From: Paralithodes platypus
Lineage: Eukaryota; Arthropoda; Malacostraca; Decapoda; Lithodidae
NCBI GenBank assembly: GCA_032716605.1
Contig: CM064523.1
Location: 40,455,526 to 40,519,525 of the forward strand
Direction of reading: 5' to 3'
Length of the DNA: 64,000 nt
This document shows positions 32,692-43,181 of the stretch, in pieces; position 1 is the stretch's first letter, and the number at the start of each line of letters is the position of its first letter. A model generated the notes under the pieces. It saw nothing but the letters and a program-made list of their open reading frames with translations, was not told where the DNA came from and did no database searches. The position numbers and the translations under genes were made by a program.

Positions 32692-32837
32692 CTTCCCTTA
32701 TATCACACCTCTCTCCCTCCATCCTTCCCTTTTATCCCACCTCCCTCCATCCTTCCCTTTAATCCCACCTTCCTCCTTCCTTCCGTTTAATCCCACCTCC
32801 CTCTTCCTCCTCTTCCAGGTCCTCTAACTGCAGGCTA

Positions 32838-32888
32838 GGTTGTATAAAGATGCACCCTCACTTGGTCCTGCTGCCTCCTCTGGGACAT
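32838..32888 (-). pseudogene. Second copy of H-B transposase start
   Basis: MSQRRQQDQVRVHL then an early stop. It matches MFQRRQQDLVRVHL at 23905 and lies the same distance from CTTCCAGGTCCTC. The two copies lie at opposite ends of the CT-rich minisatellite, suggesting that the gene start and tract were duplicated before Gypsy-A inserted. Confidence 0.7.
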
Positions 32889-33095
32889 GTTGCGTCGGTG
32901 CTGTGGTCTGGTGGGTGGTGGTGGGTGTCCGTGTGGCAGGGGAGAGCTTGGGGGCCCCTTATATATCCGCCCAGTGCACAATGGGGGCCATCCATGGCAT
33001 AATCGCAAGTCAATCCTTACACCTCCCAGTGATTCTCGTAGACTCCCATTAACTCCTATATTACTCCTCCTTACTCCAACTGACCAGTGTCTTAA

Positions 33096-33325
33096 GGGTA
33101 CATCACACAGTCAGAAGTGCGAGCTAGTGGGAGTCTAACAGGAGTCACTAGGGGTCGCTAGAATCACCAGGAGTCATCGATTTTCACCACGAGCGAGTGG
33201 GAGTCTAACAGAAGTCGCTAGAGTCACCAGGAGTCATCGATTTTCACCGCGAATAGGCCCGCGAGTCCGAATTGTCCCCTACTCCTAGTGACTCTAGCAC
33301 GCAATCCTGACTGTGTGATGTACCC
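33096..33325. mobile_element. 230-bp MITE with near-perfect TIRs (Harbinger-related)
   Basis: GGGTACATCACACAGTCAG at 33096-33114 is exactly inverted at the right end. The 4-bp flanks are TTAA on both sides. The inside consists of GGGAGTCTAACAGGAGTC-type motifs and GTCATCGATTTTCACC, shared with the H-B ends, so it looks like a deletion derivative of an H-B relative. Whether the duplication is TTAA or the 3-bp TWA of PIF elements is ambiguous. Confidence 0.85.
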
Positions 33326-33572
33326 TTAATTACTTGCGTCAACTCCTATCAAGCATTAATCCGAAAAGGACCGGTAATTTTCAAATTTTCAATCACTCGC
33401 ACTTCATATGCACTTTTATCTCTGTTACTCCCGTTAACTCCCCCTGACTTACACTGACTCACATTGACTCCCTCTGACTTGCATGTGCACTCCCGCTGAG
33501 TCCTACTGTGTCCTGGTGCCACGTGGAATTTCGCACACTCGTGGTCAATTTTGTGCGAGTTGCCAGGAGTCA

Positions 33573-34211
33573 TTACTCTTGCCAACTCGCGCTCACACTC
33601 CTGTATGTGTGTATGTGTGAACTAAGCTTTAAGAAACTAACCATTCCTATTAAATAATTGAAATATATCAGTGTGTGTGTGTTTTTGTTTTGTTTTAATG
33701 TGAGTGAGGGAGGCAAAAGGCAGAACAGCCTGTAGCGAGTGCCTCCCCCATAGTTGAAAGAGTGACAGGGCCAAAATGAAGGGACGTTCGAGCCAAAATG
33801 CCGGGACACACAGAATGTGAAGAAACTTAAGTCATAGAAGGAGGGAAAGACTGATTCTGGAAGAGCATTCCAGAGCTCAGCTGTTGAATAGAAGAAAGTT
33901 TGAGAGTAACATTTCACTCTTGGGTTGGAGAGTTGCACAGAGTAGGGGTGGGATTGTGTTGCAAGATGGGTACCACGTGCCCTATGTAGAGGTGGTATGC
34001 ACTGGGAAAGCTCTGAGGAACACTGATTATTATAGTAGCGATAGAATAGCGAGAGAGATGCAACATTGCGGCAGAGAGAGAGAGATTGCAGAGAGTTGGT
34101 GAGTGGACGGGAGTTAATGATACGAAAGGCCTTCCTTTCTACTTTGTCTAGGAGAGCGGTGTGAGAGGAACCTCCCCACACATGTGTACAATACTCAATA
34201 CAAGGACGCAC
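33573..34211 (-). pseudogene. LINE-alpha copy 4 C-terminal domain
   Basis: Encodes MRPCIEYCTHVWGGSSHTAL, INSRPLTNSLQSLSLCRN and LFYRYYNNQCSSELSQCIPP, then the family 3' region. The first 140 residues are real family sequence; the frame then reads through the 3' UTR and tail into outer element H-B sequence. Confidence 0.8.
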
Positions 34212-34377
34212 TGTGCCCCTGTACAGAGCAGGTACCTGTGCAGGGGTAAAGAATCCCTGAGGCAGTTGAGCACACCCAGCTTCTGGGAGGCTGCCTTACA
34301 AGACTGGTAATATGGTCCTTCCAAATGAAAGCAGAAGAAAAAGAGACACCAAGAATATTGAAAGATGAAGGATTGAT

Positions 34378-34743
34378 TTATGTATTGTTGAAGAATAAGG
34401 GATAGTCCGCTGGGACTTCCAGACGGGTAGATATATGGAGAAATTGGGTTTTGGAAGCACTAAAGGTAACAAGGTTTTCTCTGCCCCAATTGGAAATAGT
34501 AGTTAGATCAGAATTTAAGCGTTCTATGGCATCATTACGTTTGTCTTTGAGGGATTGCTGGCTGGGGCGTTCTGGAAAACTAATTGAGTAGTGTAAGGTT
34601 GAGTCATCTGTGAATGAATGGATTGGACTTGAAGTACAGTTGAGAAGATCATTTATGATAATTAGAAAGAGAATTTGAGATAGGACAGAGCCCTGAGGAA
34701 TACCGGAGTTGATGGGGTGAGGAAGTGAGAGATGGCCATCCAC
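34378..34743 (-). pseudogene. LINE-alpha copy 4 RT palm fragment
   Basis: Contains NSGIPQGSVLSQILFLIIIN (motif B) and FTDDST in place of YADDST (motif C), then FPERPSQQSL and NWGRENLVTFSASKTQFLH. The neighbouring frame at 34775-35137 holds the fingers and motif A (ALDISKAFNRVWHKS). Inactive. Confidence 0.85.
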
Positions 34744-35660
34744 AACCGCAGCTATGGAACGGCCGGAAAGGAAATTAGAGACAAAGGCACAGATGGAGGG
34801 ATAGAAACCGTAAGAGCAAAGAGGGTAGTTTAGAAATTAAAGATTTGTGCCAGACTCTATTGAAGGCTTTCGATATATCTAGTGCAATAGAAAAAGTCTC
34901 ACCGAAGTCCCGAAAGGAGGATAACAAAGAGTTATTAGGATATGAAAGAAGATCACCAGTAGAGCGACCTATAAGGAAGCCATACTGGCGATCTGAGAGC
35001 AGATTATGAGAAGAGAAATGCTTATGAAGCAAGAATAATTTCAAAAACTTTAGAAATACAAGAGATGAGAGCAATTGGACGATAGTTGGAGGATTGAGAG
35101 CGGTCACCCTTCTTTGAGACAGGTTGAATGAGAGCAAACTTTCATCATGAAGGGAATACTTTAGAGGCTAGACAGAGACAAAAGAGTTTGCCTAGGCAGG
35201 GAGTCAGCACGGAAGCACAGTTTTTTAATACAATAGGAGGAACACTGTCCGGACCGTACGCCTTCTTAGTATTTAGCCCAGAGAGGGTAGAAAGTACATA
35301 TTTAGAAGAGATTAGGATATTAGACATAAGTAGGAGAGAGGAGGGTGGAGAGGGAGGAATAGCACCGGAATCATCTAAGGTGGAGTTTCTAGCAAATGTT
35401 TGAGCAAAGAGTTTAGCTTTGTCAGAGGAAGAAGTGATGGTTGTGCCATCAGAGTGGGAAAGGGGAGGGAAAGACGAGGAAGAGGAATTGTTGGAGAGGT
35501 TTTTGGCTAGATGCCAGAAAGCTTGGGAAGAGCTAGAGTTGGATAGTTCAGTGCATTTATTTTTGATGAAAGAGTGTTTCGCAAGTCGAAGAACAGATTT
35601 GGCTTGATTCTGGTCAATAACATAGGAAGAATGAGATTCTTGAGTTTTAAGGCGTCGGTA

Positions 35661-36506
35661 TCATTTGAATGCTTCCTCCTTATTGCGGACAGCAGTAGAA
35701 CAGGTGTGAGTAAACCAAGATTTGTTTGCATTAGTCTGAGAGAAAGAGAATGGAATGTATGCTTCCATGCCCGATAAGATTTCCTCGGTAATGCGTTCAG
35801 CACTCTCCGAGGGTCCCAGGCCACGGAAGCAGAAATAATTCCATGGGAAACCAAAGAAGTACTGCCGGAGAGCCTCCCAGTCGGCAGCGCCAAATTGCCA
35901 CCAGCGCCGCCGGCTAGGAGGATCGGGTGGCCGTACTGGAGAGATAGGACAGGTGACAGCGATAAGTTGATGGTCGGAGGAGCCCAAAGGAGAGAAAATT
36001 TCAACAGTATAAGAAGAAGGGTTAGAAGTTAGAAACAAGTCAAGAATGTTGGGCCGATCTCCGAGGCGATCCTGGATACAGGTGGGTTGCTGAAATAACT
36101 GCTCTAGGTAATTTAGGATAGAAAAGACGTAGGCTTGTTCACCAGGTTGGTCAGTAGTGTGAGAGGAGGGCCATTGGCGGTGGTGAACGCTGAAATCTTC
36201 TAAGATGGAGGTTTCTGAGAAAGGAGAAATGGATAGAATGTGTTCCACTGTAGAGTTTAGATAGTCAAAGAATTTGGGAAAGTCAGTAGAGTTAGGGAAA
36301 AGATAGACAGCACAGAAATATTTAGTAAGGGAATGACAGGAAAGTTTGAGCCATAAAGTTGAGAATTCAGAGGAGTCAATATCGGGAACACGAGAGCAAG
36401 TGAGTTTGTTGTGCACATATGCACAACATCGGCCTTTGGCTTTGAAACCAGGATAGAGAAAGTAGGAGGATACAGAGAAGGGGCTGCTGGAAGTTGCTAC
36501 AGACAC
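35661..36506 (-). pseudogene. LINE-alpha copy 4 endonuclease
   Basis: A 281-codon frame with [49 protein letters not shown] (GDFN motif decayed to EDFS), [16 protein letters not shown] and [16 protein letters not shown] (SDH conserved). The longest endonuclease frame of this family in the window; continues into the linker before the RT. Confidence 0.85.
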
Positions 36507-36985
36507 CTGAATTTCGGTGAGGAAAAGAGGATCAGGTTTATAGGAGGAGAGATGGTGTTCAACAGAGTGAAAATTAGAGGAAAGTCCTCGAATGTTGCAA
36601 AAGTTAATAGAAAGAGTAACAGGCCGAGGTCCAGGTAATTTTGTGGGGCCGTCAGGGGAAGGTCGGGCAGGTGTGGGGGTATTTATGGTCCCCCCCCCCC
36701 CCCCCCCCTTCCCTTGGGGACTCCGAGGCTGAGCTAAAATTCATAATTTTGTTCAATTTTGGTGTTGAAGAATGAAGTGTGGTGTTCATGTTTAGTGTAG
36801 GTAGTGAAGTGGATAGGAGGAGGAGGTGTTTATGAGAGCTAGCTGGATTACTCGCAGTGTAAATGAGGCACAACAAAAATCAGTAAGAGAGGCCAAGCAA
36901 ATGAAACAGGAGTTCCAGCAACTTTATCACATGCCTATAGCCTCACCTGGGTCTAGCCCTGATCGATTGGAGCCTACAATCTCCC

Positions 36986-37008
36986 CACTGTGTGTATGTG
37001 CTTGTGTA

Positions 37009-37040
<32 letters not shown>

Positions 37041-37139
37041 TGCGTGTATATGTGCGTGTGATGGTAGTTTTTACCCATGCAATAGTTTATTTTGTTAACG
37101 ACATTGGTTGAACTAGATGTCATACAATACAAATAGTAT
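36986..37139. repeat. (TG)n microsatellite and flank
   Basis: TGTGTG-rich run at about 36990-37060, interrupted by TGCGAG and TGCGTG. The rest is unassigned. Confidence 0.85.
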
Positions 37140-37580
37140 TTGGTAAGGTTTTGAGTTTGGTGTGGAAGGAGGAAACTGAAGGTGAACGTCAATAAAACGA
37201 AAGTAATGGTGTGTAATAGGGGTGATCGTTGGGTGAATCTAGATGTGAGGCTGGATGGGCAAATATTAAAACAAGTACAGTAGAGTGTTTTAAATATCTA
37301 GGAGGAACGATAAGCAGGAGTGGAGGTATGGAATTGGAGTTAAAACAGAGAGTGTGTGAAGGAAGGAAGGTTTCTGGAGCAATGGGAAGTATGTAGAAGA
37401 CGAGAAATCTCGGAATTAAAGTAAAATGTGCAATGTATCAAGGAATTGTTGTGTCAACAGTGATGTATGGGGATGAGACATGGGCTCTGAAGGAAAATGA
37501 GAGAAGAAAGCTGGATGTGATGGAGATGAGCTGCTTGAGCAGTATTTGTGGAGTTACTCGTAGAGACAGATTGAGGAATG
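37140..37580 (+). pseudogene. RTE-like RT C-terminal fragment, frameshifted
   Basis: Reading across frames: LKVNVNKTKVMVCNRGD, then ISRSGGMELELKQRVCEGRK, NLGIKVKCAMYQGIVVSTVM, YGDETWALKENERRKLDVME and CGVTRRDRLRNE. This block follows the catalytic motif in RTE-type LINEs (usual YGAETWALK reads YGDETWALK). At least two stops and a frameshift. It ends where LINE-alpha copy 5 begins. Confidence 0.75.
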
Positions 37581-37582
37581 AA

Positions 37583-38735
37583 TAAAGGATGTAGTATACA
37601 CTGGGAAAGCTCTGAGGAACACTGATTATTATAGTAGCGATAGAATAGCGAGAGAGATGCAACATTGCAGCGAAGAGAGAGAGATTGCAGAGAGTTGGTG
37701 AATGGACAGGAGTTAATGATACGAAAGGCCTTCCTTTCAATTTTGTCTAGGAGAGCGGTGTGAGAGGAACCCCCCCACACATGTGAACAATGCTCAATAC
37801 AAGGATGCACTATGTCCCTGTACAGAGCAAGAAGCTGTCCAGGGGAAATGAACCCCCTAAGGTGGTTGAGCACACCCGGCTTCTGGGAGGCTGCCTTAGC
37901 AAGACTGGTAATATGGTCCTTCCAACTGAGAGCAGACGAAAAAGAGACACCAAGAATAATGAGAGAAGATGAAGGATTGATATTTGTATTGTTGAAGAAT
38001 AAGGGATAGTCCGCAGGGAATTCCTGGCGGGTATATAGATGGAGAAATTGGGTTTTGGAATCATTAAAGGTAACAAGGTTTTCTCTGCCCCAATTGGAGA
38101 AAGTAGTTAGATCAGAATTTAAGTGTTCTATGGCTTCATTCCGTTTGTCGTTGAGGAATTGCTGGCTTGGGCGTTCTGAAAAACTAATGGAGTAGTGTAA
38201 GGTTGAGTCGTCTGCGTATGAATGGATGGGGATTGAGGTACAGTTGAGAAGATCATTTATAAAATTTAGAAAGAAAATAGGAGATAGGACAGAGCCCTGA
38301 GGAACACCAGAGTTTATAGAGTGAGGAAGTGAGCGATGGCCGTCCACAACCGCAGCTATGGAACGGACAGAGAAGAAATTAAAGACAAAGGCACAGATGG
38401 AGGGATAGAAACCGAAGGAGGGTAGTTTAGAAATTAAAGATTTGTACCAGACTCTATCGAAGGCTTTCGATATGTCTAGTGCAATATAAAAAGTCTCACC
38501 GAAGTCCCGAAAGGAGGATGACCAGGAGTTAGTAAGATATGAAAGAAGATCACCAGTAGAGCGACCCTTAAGGAAGCCATACTGGCGATCTGAGAGCTGA
38601 TTATGAGAAGAGAAATGCTTAAGAAATTTGGAAGCAAGAATAGTTTCAAAAACTTTAGAAATACAAGAGATGAGAGCAATTGGACGATAGTTGGAGGGTT
38701 GAGAGTGGTCACCCTTCTTTGGGACAGGTCATCTT
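37583..38735 (-). mobile_element. LINE-alpha copy 5, truncated at both ends
   Basis: The 297-codon frame at 37454-38347 encodes RT motif B (SGVPQGSVLSPIFFLNFIND), YADDST (intact motif C), the thumb and much of the C-terminal domain through SELSQCI. RT fingers lie at 38476-38712. Both the 5' half and the 3' UTR are missing; the family match begins at about 37583, next to the RTE-like fragment. Confidence 0.85.
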
Positions 38736-38739
38736 CTGG

Positions 38740-39029
38740 ATGACTTCACCAGTTCAGAGCGGGCCAGCAAATCATCTCTATTCACTCCGTTCCATCTACC
38801 ACTCGGTGACCATCTTGAACAAAGGAGTACAAAGGAGTACAAAGGAAATCAAGCAACAACAGATCTAGTGACCATTCTAGGCTGCTTGTCCTCCAAAACA
38901 CTGAGGATTAAGTGTCCAAACAGTGGTTTAGAGTGGGTAAGGGAACATTGGAAAGGGAACTACTGCCCTGGAACTAATGTCCGTGGCAGGACTAGGAAGT
39001 TAGTAGGGGATATATGGGTTAGTACCTGA
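38740..39029. other. Unassigned sequence
   Basis: No recognisable coding sequence. Includes a short tandem AAAGGAGTAC repeat near 38820. Could be CR1-like LINE 3' UTR or older flanking DNA. Confidence 0.4.
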
Positions 39030-39047
39030 GGGGAGGATAAAATAAAG

Positions 39048-41120
39048 TTATTCATTTACAAACGCAGTCAGTCGCGGGTTTGATGCGAGATATTTGTCTA
39101 TGCGGAGTTTAAATGAATCAACGGTGCTGCAGTCTATAACGTCTCGGGGAAGCCCATTCCACAAGTTGACAACTCGATTGAAGAAGAAATTCTTAGATTC
39201 GTGTGAGTTAAAAGATTTACCAATAATTTTGCAACCGTTTCCCCGCGTGTAATTAGATTGGTCGATAGTGAAGTACTTACTACAGTTCATATTGTCGATG
39301 CCTTTGATGATTTTGAACACTTGAATTAAGTCACCTCTTAATCTGCGCTGGGTTAAAGGAAATAAATTTAATTCTCTAAGACGCTCTTCGTATGGTTTGT
39401 TCTTTAGGCTAGGTATCATTTTGGTAACTCTACGTTGAACTCGTTCTAGCTTGTTTATGTCTTTTTGGTAATAAGGGCACCAGCATTGAACGCAGTATTC
39501 CAGAAGAGGGCGGACTAAGGAATTGTAAAGGGTTAGGATAACGTCTTTGGATTTATGCTCAAATGACCTGCCTATAAAGCCAATTATTTTGTTTGCCTTC
39601 TTAATAACTTCTGAACATTGTTGACTCGGTTTTAGGTTACTCGATATTGTTACTCCCAGATCGGTTTCTCTGTTTACATTCTTAAGCTGAGTGCCATTCA
39701 TCGAATAGTTTGCTTTCTCATTTAGGTATCCGATATGTAGTACTTTACATTTATCCGCATTGAAACTCATTTGCCAAATTTGGGCCCAAAGTGACAATTT
39801 ATCTAGATTGTGTTGCATATCGTCAACTTGTTCTATTGAGAGTACGCTATTTGCAATTTTTGTATCGTCAGCAAATTTTGAGATTGTACAGGTGAGACCC
39901 TCATCTATGTCGATGTAAATTAGAAAGATAATTGGTCCTAGTACCGATCCCTGGGGTACCCCGCTACTTACATTGGTCCATTTAGATGCCTTACTGTTTA
40001 TGACTACTCTTTGCTTTCTGTCGCTGAGCCAATTTTCTATCCATTTCAACACACCGTCTTGTATTCCATGCGCTTTTAGTTTTAGCAGTAAACGTTTGTG
40101 GGGAACTTTGTCAAAGGCCTTTTGAAAATCAAGGTATATAATATCTACAGCTTTACTCTCATCGTAGAGGTTGAGGATATCGTGGAAGAAGTCTAAGAGG
40201 TTTGTTAAACAGGAACGTTTTTTACGAAAGTCGTGTTGAGTATCTTTAAGTATGTTATTTTCCTCTAAGTGATTTACGAGTCTGTCTCTTATGACCGTTT
40301 CTAGCATTTTACATACAACTGAGGTTAAGCTAATTGGACAATAGTTACTGGGTAGGGATTTGCTGCCTTTTTTTAATATCGGTGTTACGTTGGCTATCTT
40401 CCACTGATCGGGCATAGTTCCAGACTGCAAGGATTTATTGAATAGTAATGTCAGTGGTTTGGAGAGCTCATCCTTAGCTTCCTTTAGAACTCTAGGCGAG
40501 ATTGTATCAGGTCCAGGCGTTTTATTTACCTTGAGTTTATCTAAACAATTCAACACTTCTCTCTCTGTAACGGTGATATTGCTTAGAACATCTGAATTAT
40601 CAATCTGAATCGGCGATGGTGTAGAGATATCACTGAGGTCTTCTGTTGTAAAAACTGATGCAAAGAAGGAATTGAGGGCATTACTCATTTGTAGTTCGTC
40701 TTTGGTGTATTCTCCATTTTCATCGACTAACCGTCCAACAGTTGAAGTAACTACTTTTTTCTTTCTGATATAACTATAGAATTCTTTCGGGTTTGTTTTA
40801 CTTTGATTCGCAATATGTAACTCTAGGGTCTTTTTACTTTGCTTAATTAAATTTTTGGCTTTGCGTCGTACCTCTACAAATTTCACCCGTTCTTCGTCAT
40901 TTTGTGAGGATTTTAATCTATCATTAGCAAATTTTTTAGCAAGCAGGCAGTTTGAAATATCTTTATTCCACCATTTGGGCTTATTATTATGGCCTGGATG
41001 CCGTATTTTCGATGGTATGCAGTCTTGCACTACTTTTAGGTAAGTGGTTTCGAATAACTTCCAAGATGTATTTATGTCGTTATTGTTAATTAAAAAGCTC
41101 CAGTCAGTTTCTTTAAACAT
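39048..41120 (-). CDS. CR1-like LINE reverse transcriptase ORF
   Basis: 690 codons. Residues about 195-450 form the RT: NKTPGPDTISPRVLKEA, YLDFQKAFDKVPHKRLL (motif A, about 329-345), SSGVPQGSVLGPIIFLIYI (motif B, about 385-403) and SKFADDTKIAN (motif C, FADD at about 416-419). The connecting YINDID of relatives reads YIDIDE here, a one-codon loss. The thumb and C-terminal domain follow (LLEYCVQCWCPYYQKDINKL, MNCSKYFTIDQSNYTRGNGC, NRVVNLWNGLPRDV). It copies its RNA into DNA at the nicked target. The frame is open to the end, but lacks the endonuclease in frame, so the full polyprotein is broken. Confidence 0.9.
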   Translation of the reverse strand: MFKETDWSFLINNNDINTSWKLFETTYLKVVQDCIPSKIRHPGHNNKPKWWNKDISNCLLAKKFANDRLKSSQNDEERVKFVEVRRKAKNLIKQSKKTLELHIANQSKTNPKEFYSYIRKKKVVTSTVGRLVDENGEYTKDELQMSNALNSFFASVFTTEDLSDISTPSPIQIDNSDVLSNITVTEREVLNCLDKLKVNKTPGPDTISPRVLKEAKDELSKPLTLLFNKSLQSGTMPDQWKIANVTPILKKGSKSLPSNYCPISLTSVVCKMLETVIRDRLVNHLEENNILKDTQHDFRKKRSCLTNLLDFFHDILNLYDESKAVDIIYLDFQKAFDKVPHKRLLLKLKAHGIQDGVLKWIENWLSDRKQRVVINSKASKWTNVSSGVPQGSVLGPIIFLIYIDIDEGLTCTISKFADDTKIANSVLSIEQVDDMQHNLDKLSLWAQIWQMSFNADKCKVLHIGYLNEKANYSMNGTQLKNVNRETDLGVTISSNLKPSQQCSEVIKKANKIIGFIGRSFEHKSKDVILTLYNSLVRPLLEYCVQCWCPYYQKDINKLERVQRRVTKMIPSLKNKPYEERLRELNLFPLTQRRLRGDLIQVFKIIKGIDNMNCSKYFTIDQSNYTRGNGCKIIGKSFNSHESKNFFFNRVVNLWNGLPRDVIDCSTVDSFKLRIDKYLASNPRLTAFVNE

Positions 41121-41379
41121 AGCTCTAAGTTTATGAAAGTTTGCTTTCTTGAAATTAGCGACTTTTTCGATGCTACTATTTGGTTCGTTACTAGTAAAGT
41201 TTGTTTAAAGTGAAAGTTATCGTACGATGGTCGCTGTTACTGAATTCATCACCAACATTCAAATTCTATATTAATTCTTCTTTTGTTGCAAGTACAATGT
41301 CAAGAATGTTATTACCACGGGTCTGTGTTCGAACAAATTGATAAAGCGAACTCTCTTGCAAGTTCGTATACAAGTCATG

Positions 41380-41979
41380 TCAAGAGTGTGAAGTAAGAGT
41401 ATCGCCCCACTTGGTCAAAGGTAAATTAAAGTCGCCAAAAATTACGGTATCTTGTGAGTTACTTACATCTGCAATTTGTTCGTAAATTTCTCGGTCAGTT
41501 TGCACTGATTGAGCTGGAGGTCTGTATATTAACGCAAGTATTATTTTTGTACTTTTATTATTCTTTATTAGCACAAAAGATGTGTCGACGTTCACAATTT
41601 GAGGTTTTGACAAGAGGGTAGGGTTAAGACTTTCTTTGATATAAAGTAAAACACCACCTCCATTTCGATTTATTCGGCTTTTCTCAAACATTACATAACC
41701 GGGAAGTGAATACTCTGCTAAAAAGTCTCTATCGTCTGTATTGAGCCAAGATTCTGTTATGCCAATCACATCATAATTTTCTGTAAACACTAGCTCCTCT
41801 AAATCTGAAAATGTATTGCGTATGCTACGAGTGTTTGCATAGAAAACCTTTAAATTTATTATTTTAGAACTCACGGAACGGTCTTTAATAATATTGTTGG
41901 TTCTTGTCGGATCTACATGTATGTTTATGGCTGTCCTCGGTCCTCGCTGTCTTCGGTCCTTATCGCTGGTGTATATCAA
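41380..41979 (-). pseudogene. CR1-like LINE endonuclease ORF
   Basis: Contains LKVFYANTRSIRNTFSDLEE (conserved N), DVIGITESWL (catalytic TE), GGGVLLYIK, LALIYRPP and VIFGDFNLPLTKW (GDFN). It ends before the SDH motif, which lies past the frame break; at 41121-41379 plus-strand positions 41229-41240 correspond to the SDH region. This is the AP-endonuclease-like domain that nicks target DNA. Confidence 0.85.
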
Positions 41980-41989
41980 CCAGCTTGGC

Positions 41990-42679
41990 TTAAGGTATGT
42001 AGGCCAGCGATGTTTCTGCAGGCATCAGGATACTGGAGGTGTATCTGAGCCGGGGTGGGTGGTTGTACTAGCTTCTTGGTAGTCTGGGTTGTGGTGGTAC
42101 AAGGTTATGGGAACTCCGGAACAGACTTTGTTGTTTCCCCAAGAGTGCAAAAGTGAGGTTCAGAGTTGCTATGGCTAAGCGCTACTAAGTGTGTTCCCCG
42201 CACGTGCCTGGATCCACCTCCTTATATACCCCTCCCTCACAGCTGGGCGCTCTGTGATTGGTCGACCCCCCGCCGGGAGGAGTTTGGCTAGCCCGCTCGC
42301 TTTGAGTCTGTCTCTCCTTATTCTCTTGCTCCATTCTATCCTCGAAATATTCCCCTGGAAGCCTGTTGGAGATATCCTTTAGTGGCTGACGGGAGTGAGA
42401 AGGTTGCACCATGGTAATAGGACATCTACGACCAGGATAAAATATGTGTGAAAAGACTGAGAGCGAAGTTACTGGAGAGAATGAGGAAGGACGAACAGCT
42501 TGCTTAAATCGCTGCATTACAGGAAGCTCCTGATTGGCTGAGAGCGAGGGTGTGGCAGTGTTTCTCTCAGGGCCTTTTTACCTTTTGCCTTTTTACCCGA
42601 ATGAATCCCGTCTCCTGATTGGCTGACGTAATTACTCTTTTACCATCCCCTTCTTGAATAAGGCGAGCATCTGATCCCC
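41990..42679 (-). promoter_or_regulatory. Promoter-like region, minus strand
   Basis: No coding sequence. On the minus strand there are CCAAT boxes (ATTGG on plus at about 42257, 42535 and 42619, the latter two as CTGATTGGCTGA) and a TATA box GGTATATAAGG at about 42222-42232, in the right order for transcription toward the CR1-like LINE. A TGACGTAA site is at about 42624. It might be the LINE 5' UTR or an LTR fragment of another element; neither is demonstrated. Confidence 0.4.
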
Positions 42680-42683
42680 TTAA

Positions 42684-43163
42684 CACCTTACGAGCGGCCT
42701 ATGCGGTTTATTTATGTGTACCGCACAGCGGGGTGTTTTTAGCCAAAATAGGGCTGTTTACGTGATCATTTTCATGCCTAAATAAGACCCAGAACGTAAA
42801 ACAAGTACCTATCCCTGAAAGGGCATAAACAGAGCTTTCGAATGACACCATAACGATCCTTGTATGATGGATAGTTTTCTTGCAATAACCGTGCAACGCG
42901 AGTGCAAAAAGCAGGTAATTCGGTACTTTCGGTACATAATTGAGTATGTAGCGAGTGAGAGAGGGAGGAGGGAGCTGAGATTTGGTTCAGTAGGTTCGCC
43001 GCGGTGGTCTGGAGCAGTCATACGCTCGCTAGTCTCCTGCCACCACTTGTCTCTCTCTCTCAGCCACATTACGTGCTGAAATTGCCACTCGAGTTATGTC
43101 GAGCGCCGCCACATAGTCCAGCTTTATTTAACTCGACTTATGTTGCTCGCCGCTAATTAAGGG
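42684..43163 (-). mobile_element. TTAA-480 MITE copy 2
   Basis: 480 bp between TTAA at 42680-42683 and 43164-43167, with the CACCTTACGAGCGGCC end on the left, so in opposite orientation to copies 1 and 3. Confidence 0.95.
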
Positions 43164-43181
43164 TTAATACTTCTCCTTTAA

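Larger units (their letters stand above)
32692..33622. mobile_element. Right part of outer Harbinger-like element H-B
   Basis: CT-rich minisatellite continues to about 32805. A second copy of the transposase start follows (minus, ATG at 32888: MSQRRQQDQVRVHL, then a stop). A minus-strand TATA box ATATATAA is at 32959-32966. Then come many GACTCC motifs, a 230-bp MITE at 33096-33325, and the inverted terminal repeat ending GTGTGAAC at 33622, partner of the stub at 16206. Confidence 0.6.
33660..36985 (-). mobile_element. LINE-alpha copy 4, near full length
   Basis: Reads from about 36985 to an A-rich tail at about 33670-33697. Endonuclease at 35661-36506, RT fingers/palm at 34775-35403, motifs B and C at 34378-34743 and the C-terminal domain at 33700-34211, all in different frames. 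A run of 19 C at 36690-36708 lies in the 5' UTR, as in copy 2. The length agrees with copy 2, so the family is about 3.2-3.3 kb and shows no ORF1 (gag-like) upstream. Confidence 0.85.
39030..41985 (-). mobile_element. CR1-like LINE, nearly intact
   Basis: Endonuclease ORF (41380-41979) followed by a 690-codon RT ORF (39048-41120), with one frame break between them at about 41121-41379. It is the best-preserved LINE in the window. Family assignment rests on the combination KAFDKVPHKRLL, SGVPQGSVLGP, SKFADDTKI and the C-terminal YEERLRELNLFPLTQRRLRG, typical of CR1-like elements. Confidence 0.85.

Noticed and set aside
42864..43079. Conserved 71-codon frame (MMDSFLAITVQREC...) found five times
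   Set aside because: It lies inside the TTAA-480 MITE and recurs only because the repeat does; overlapping frames on the other strand are conserved equally well, so there is no evidence of coding.
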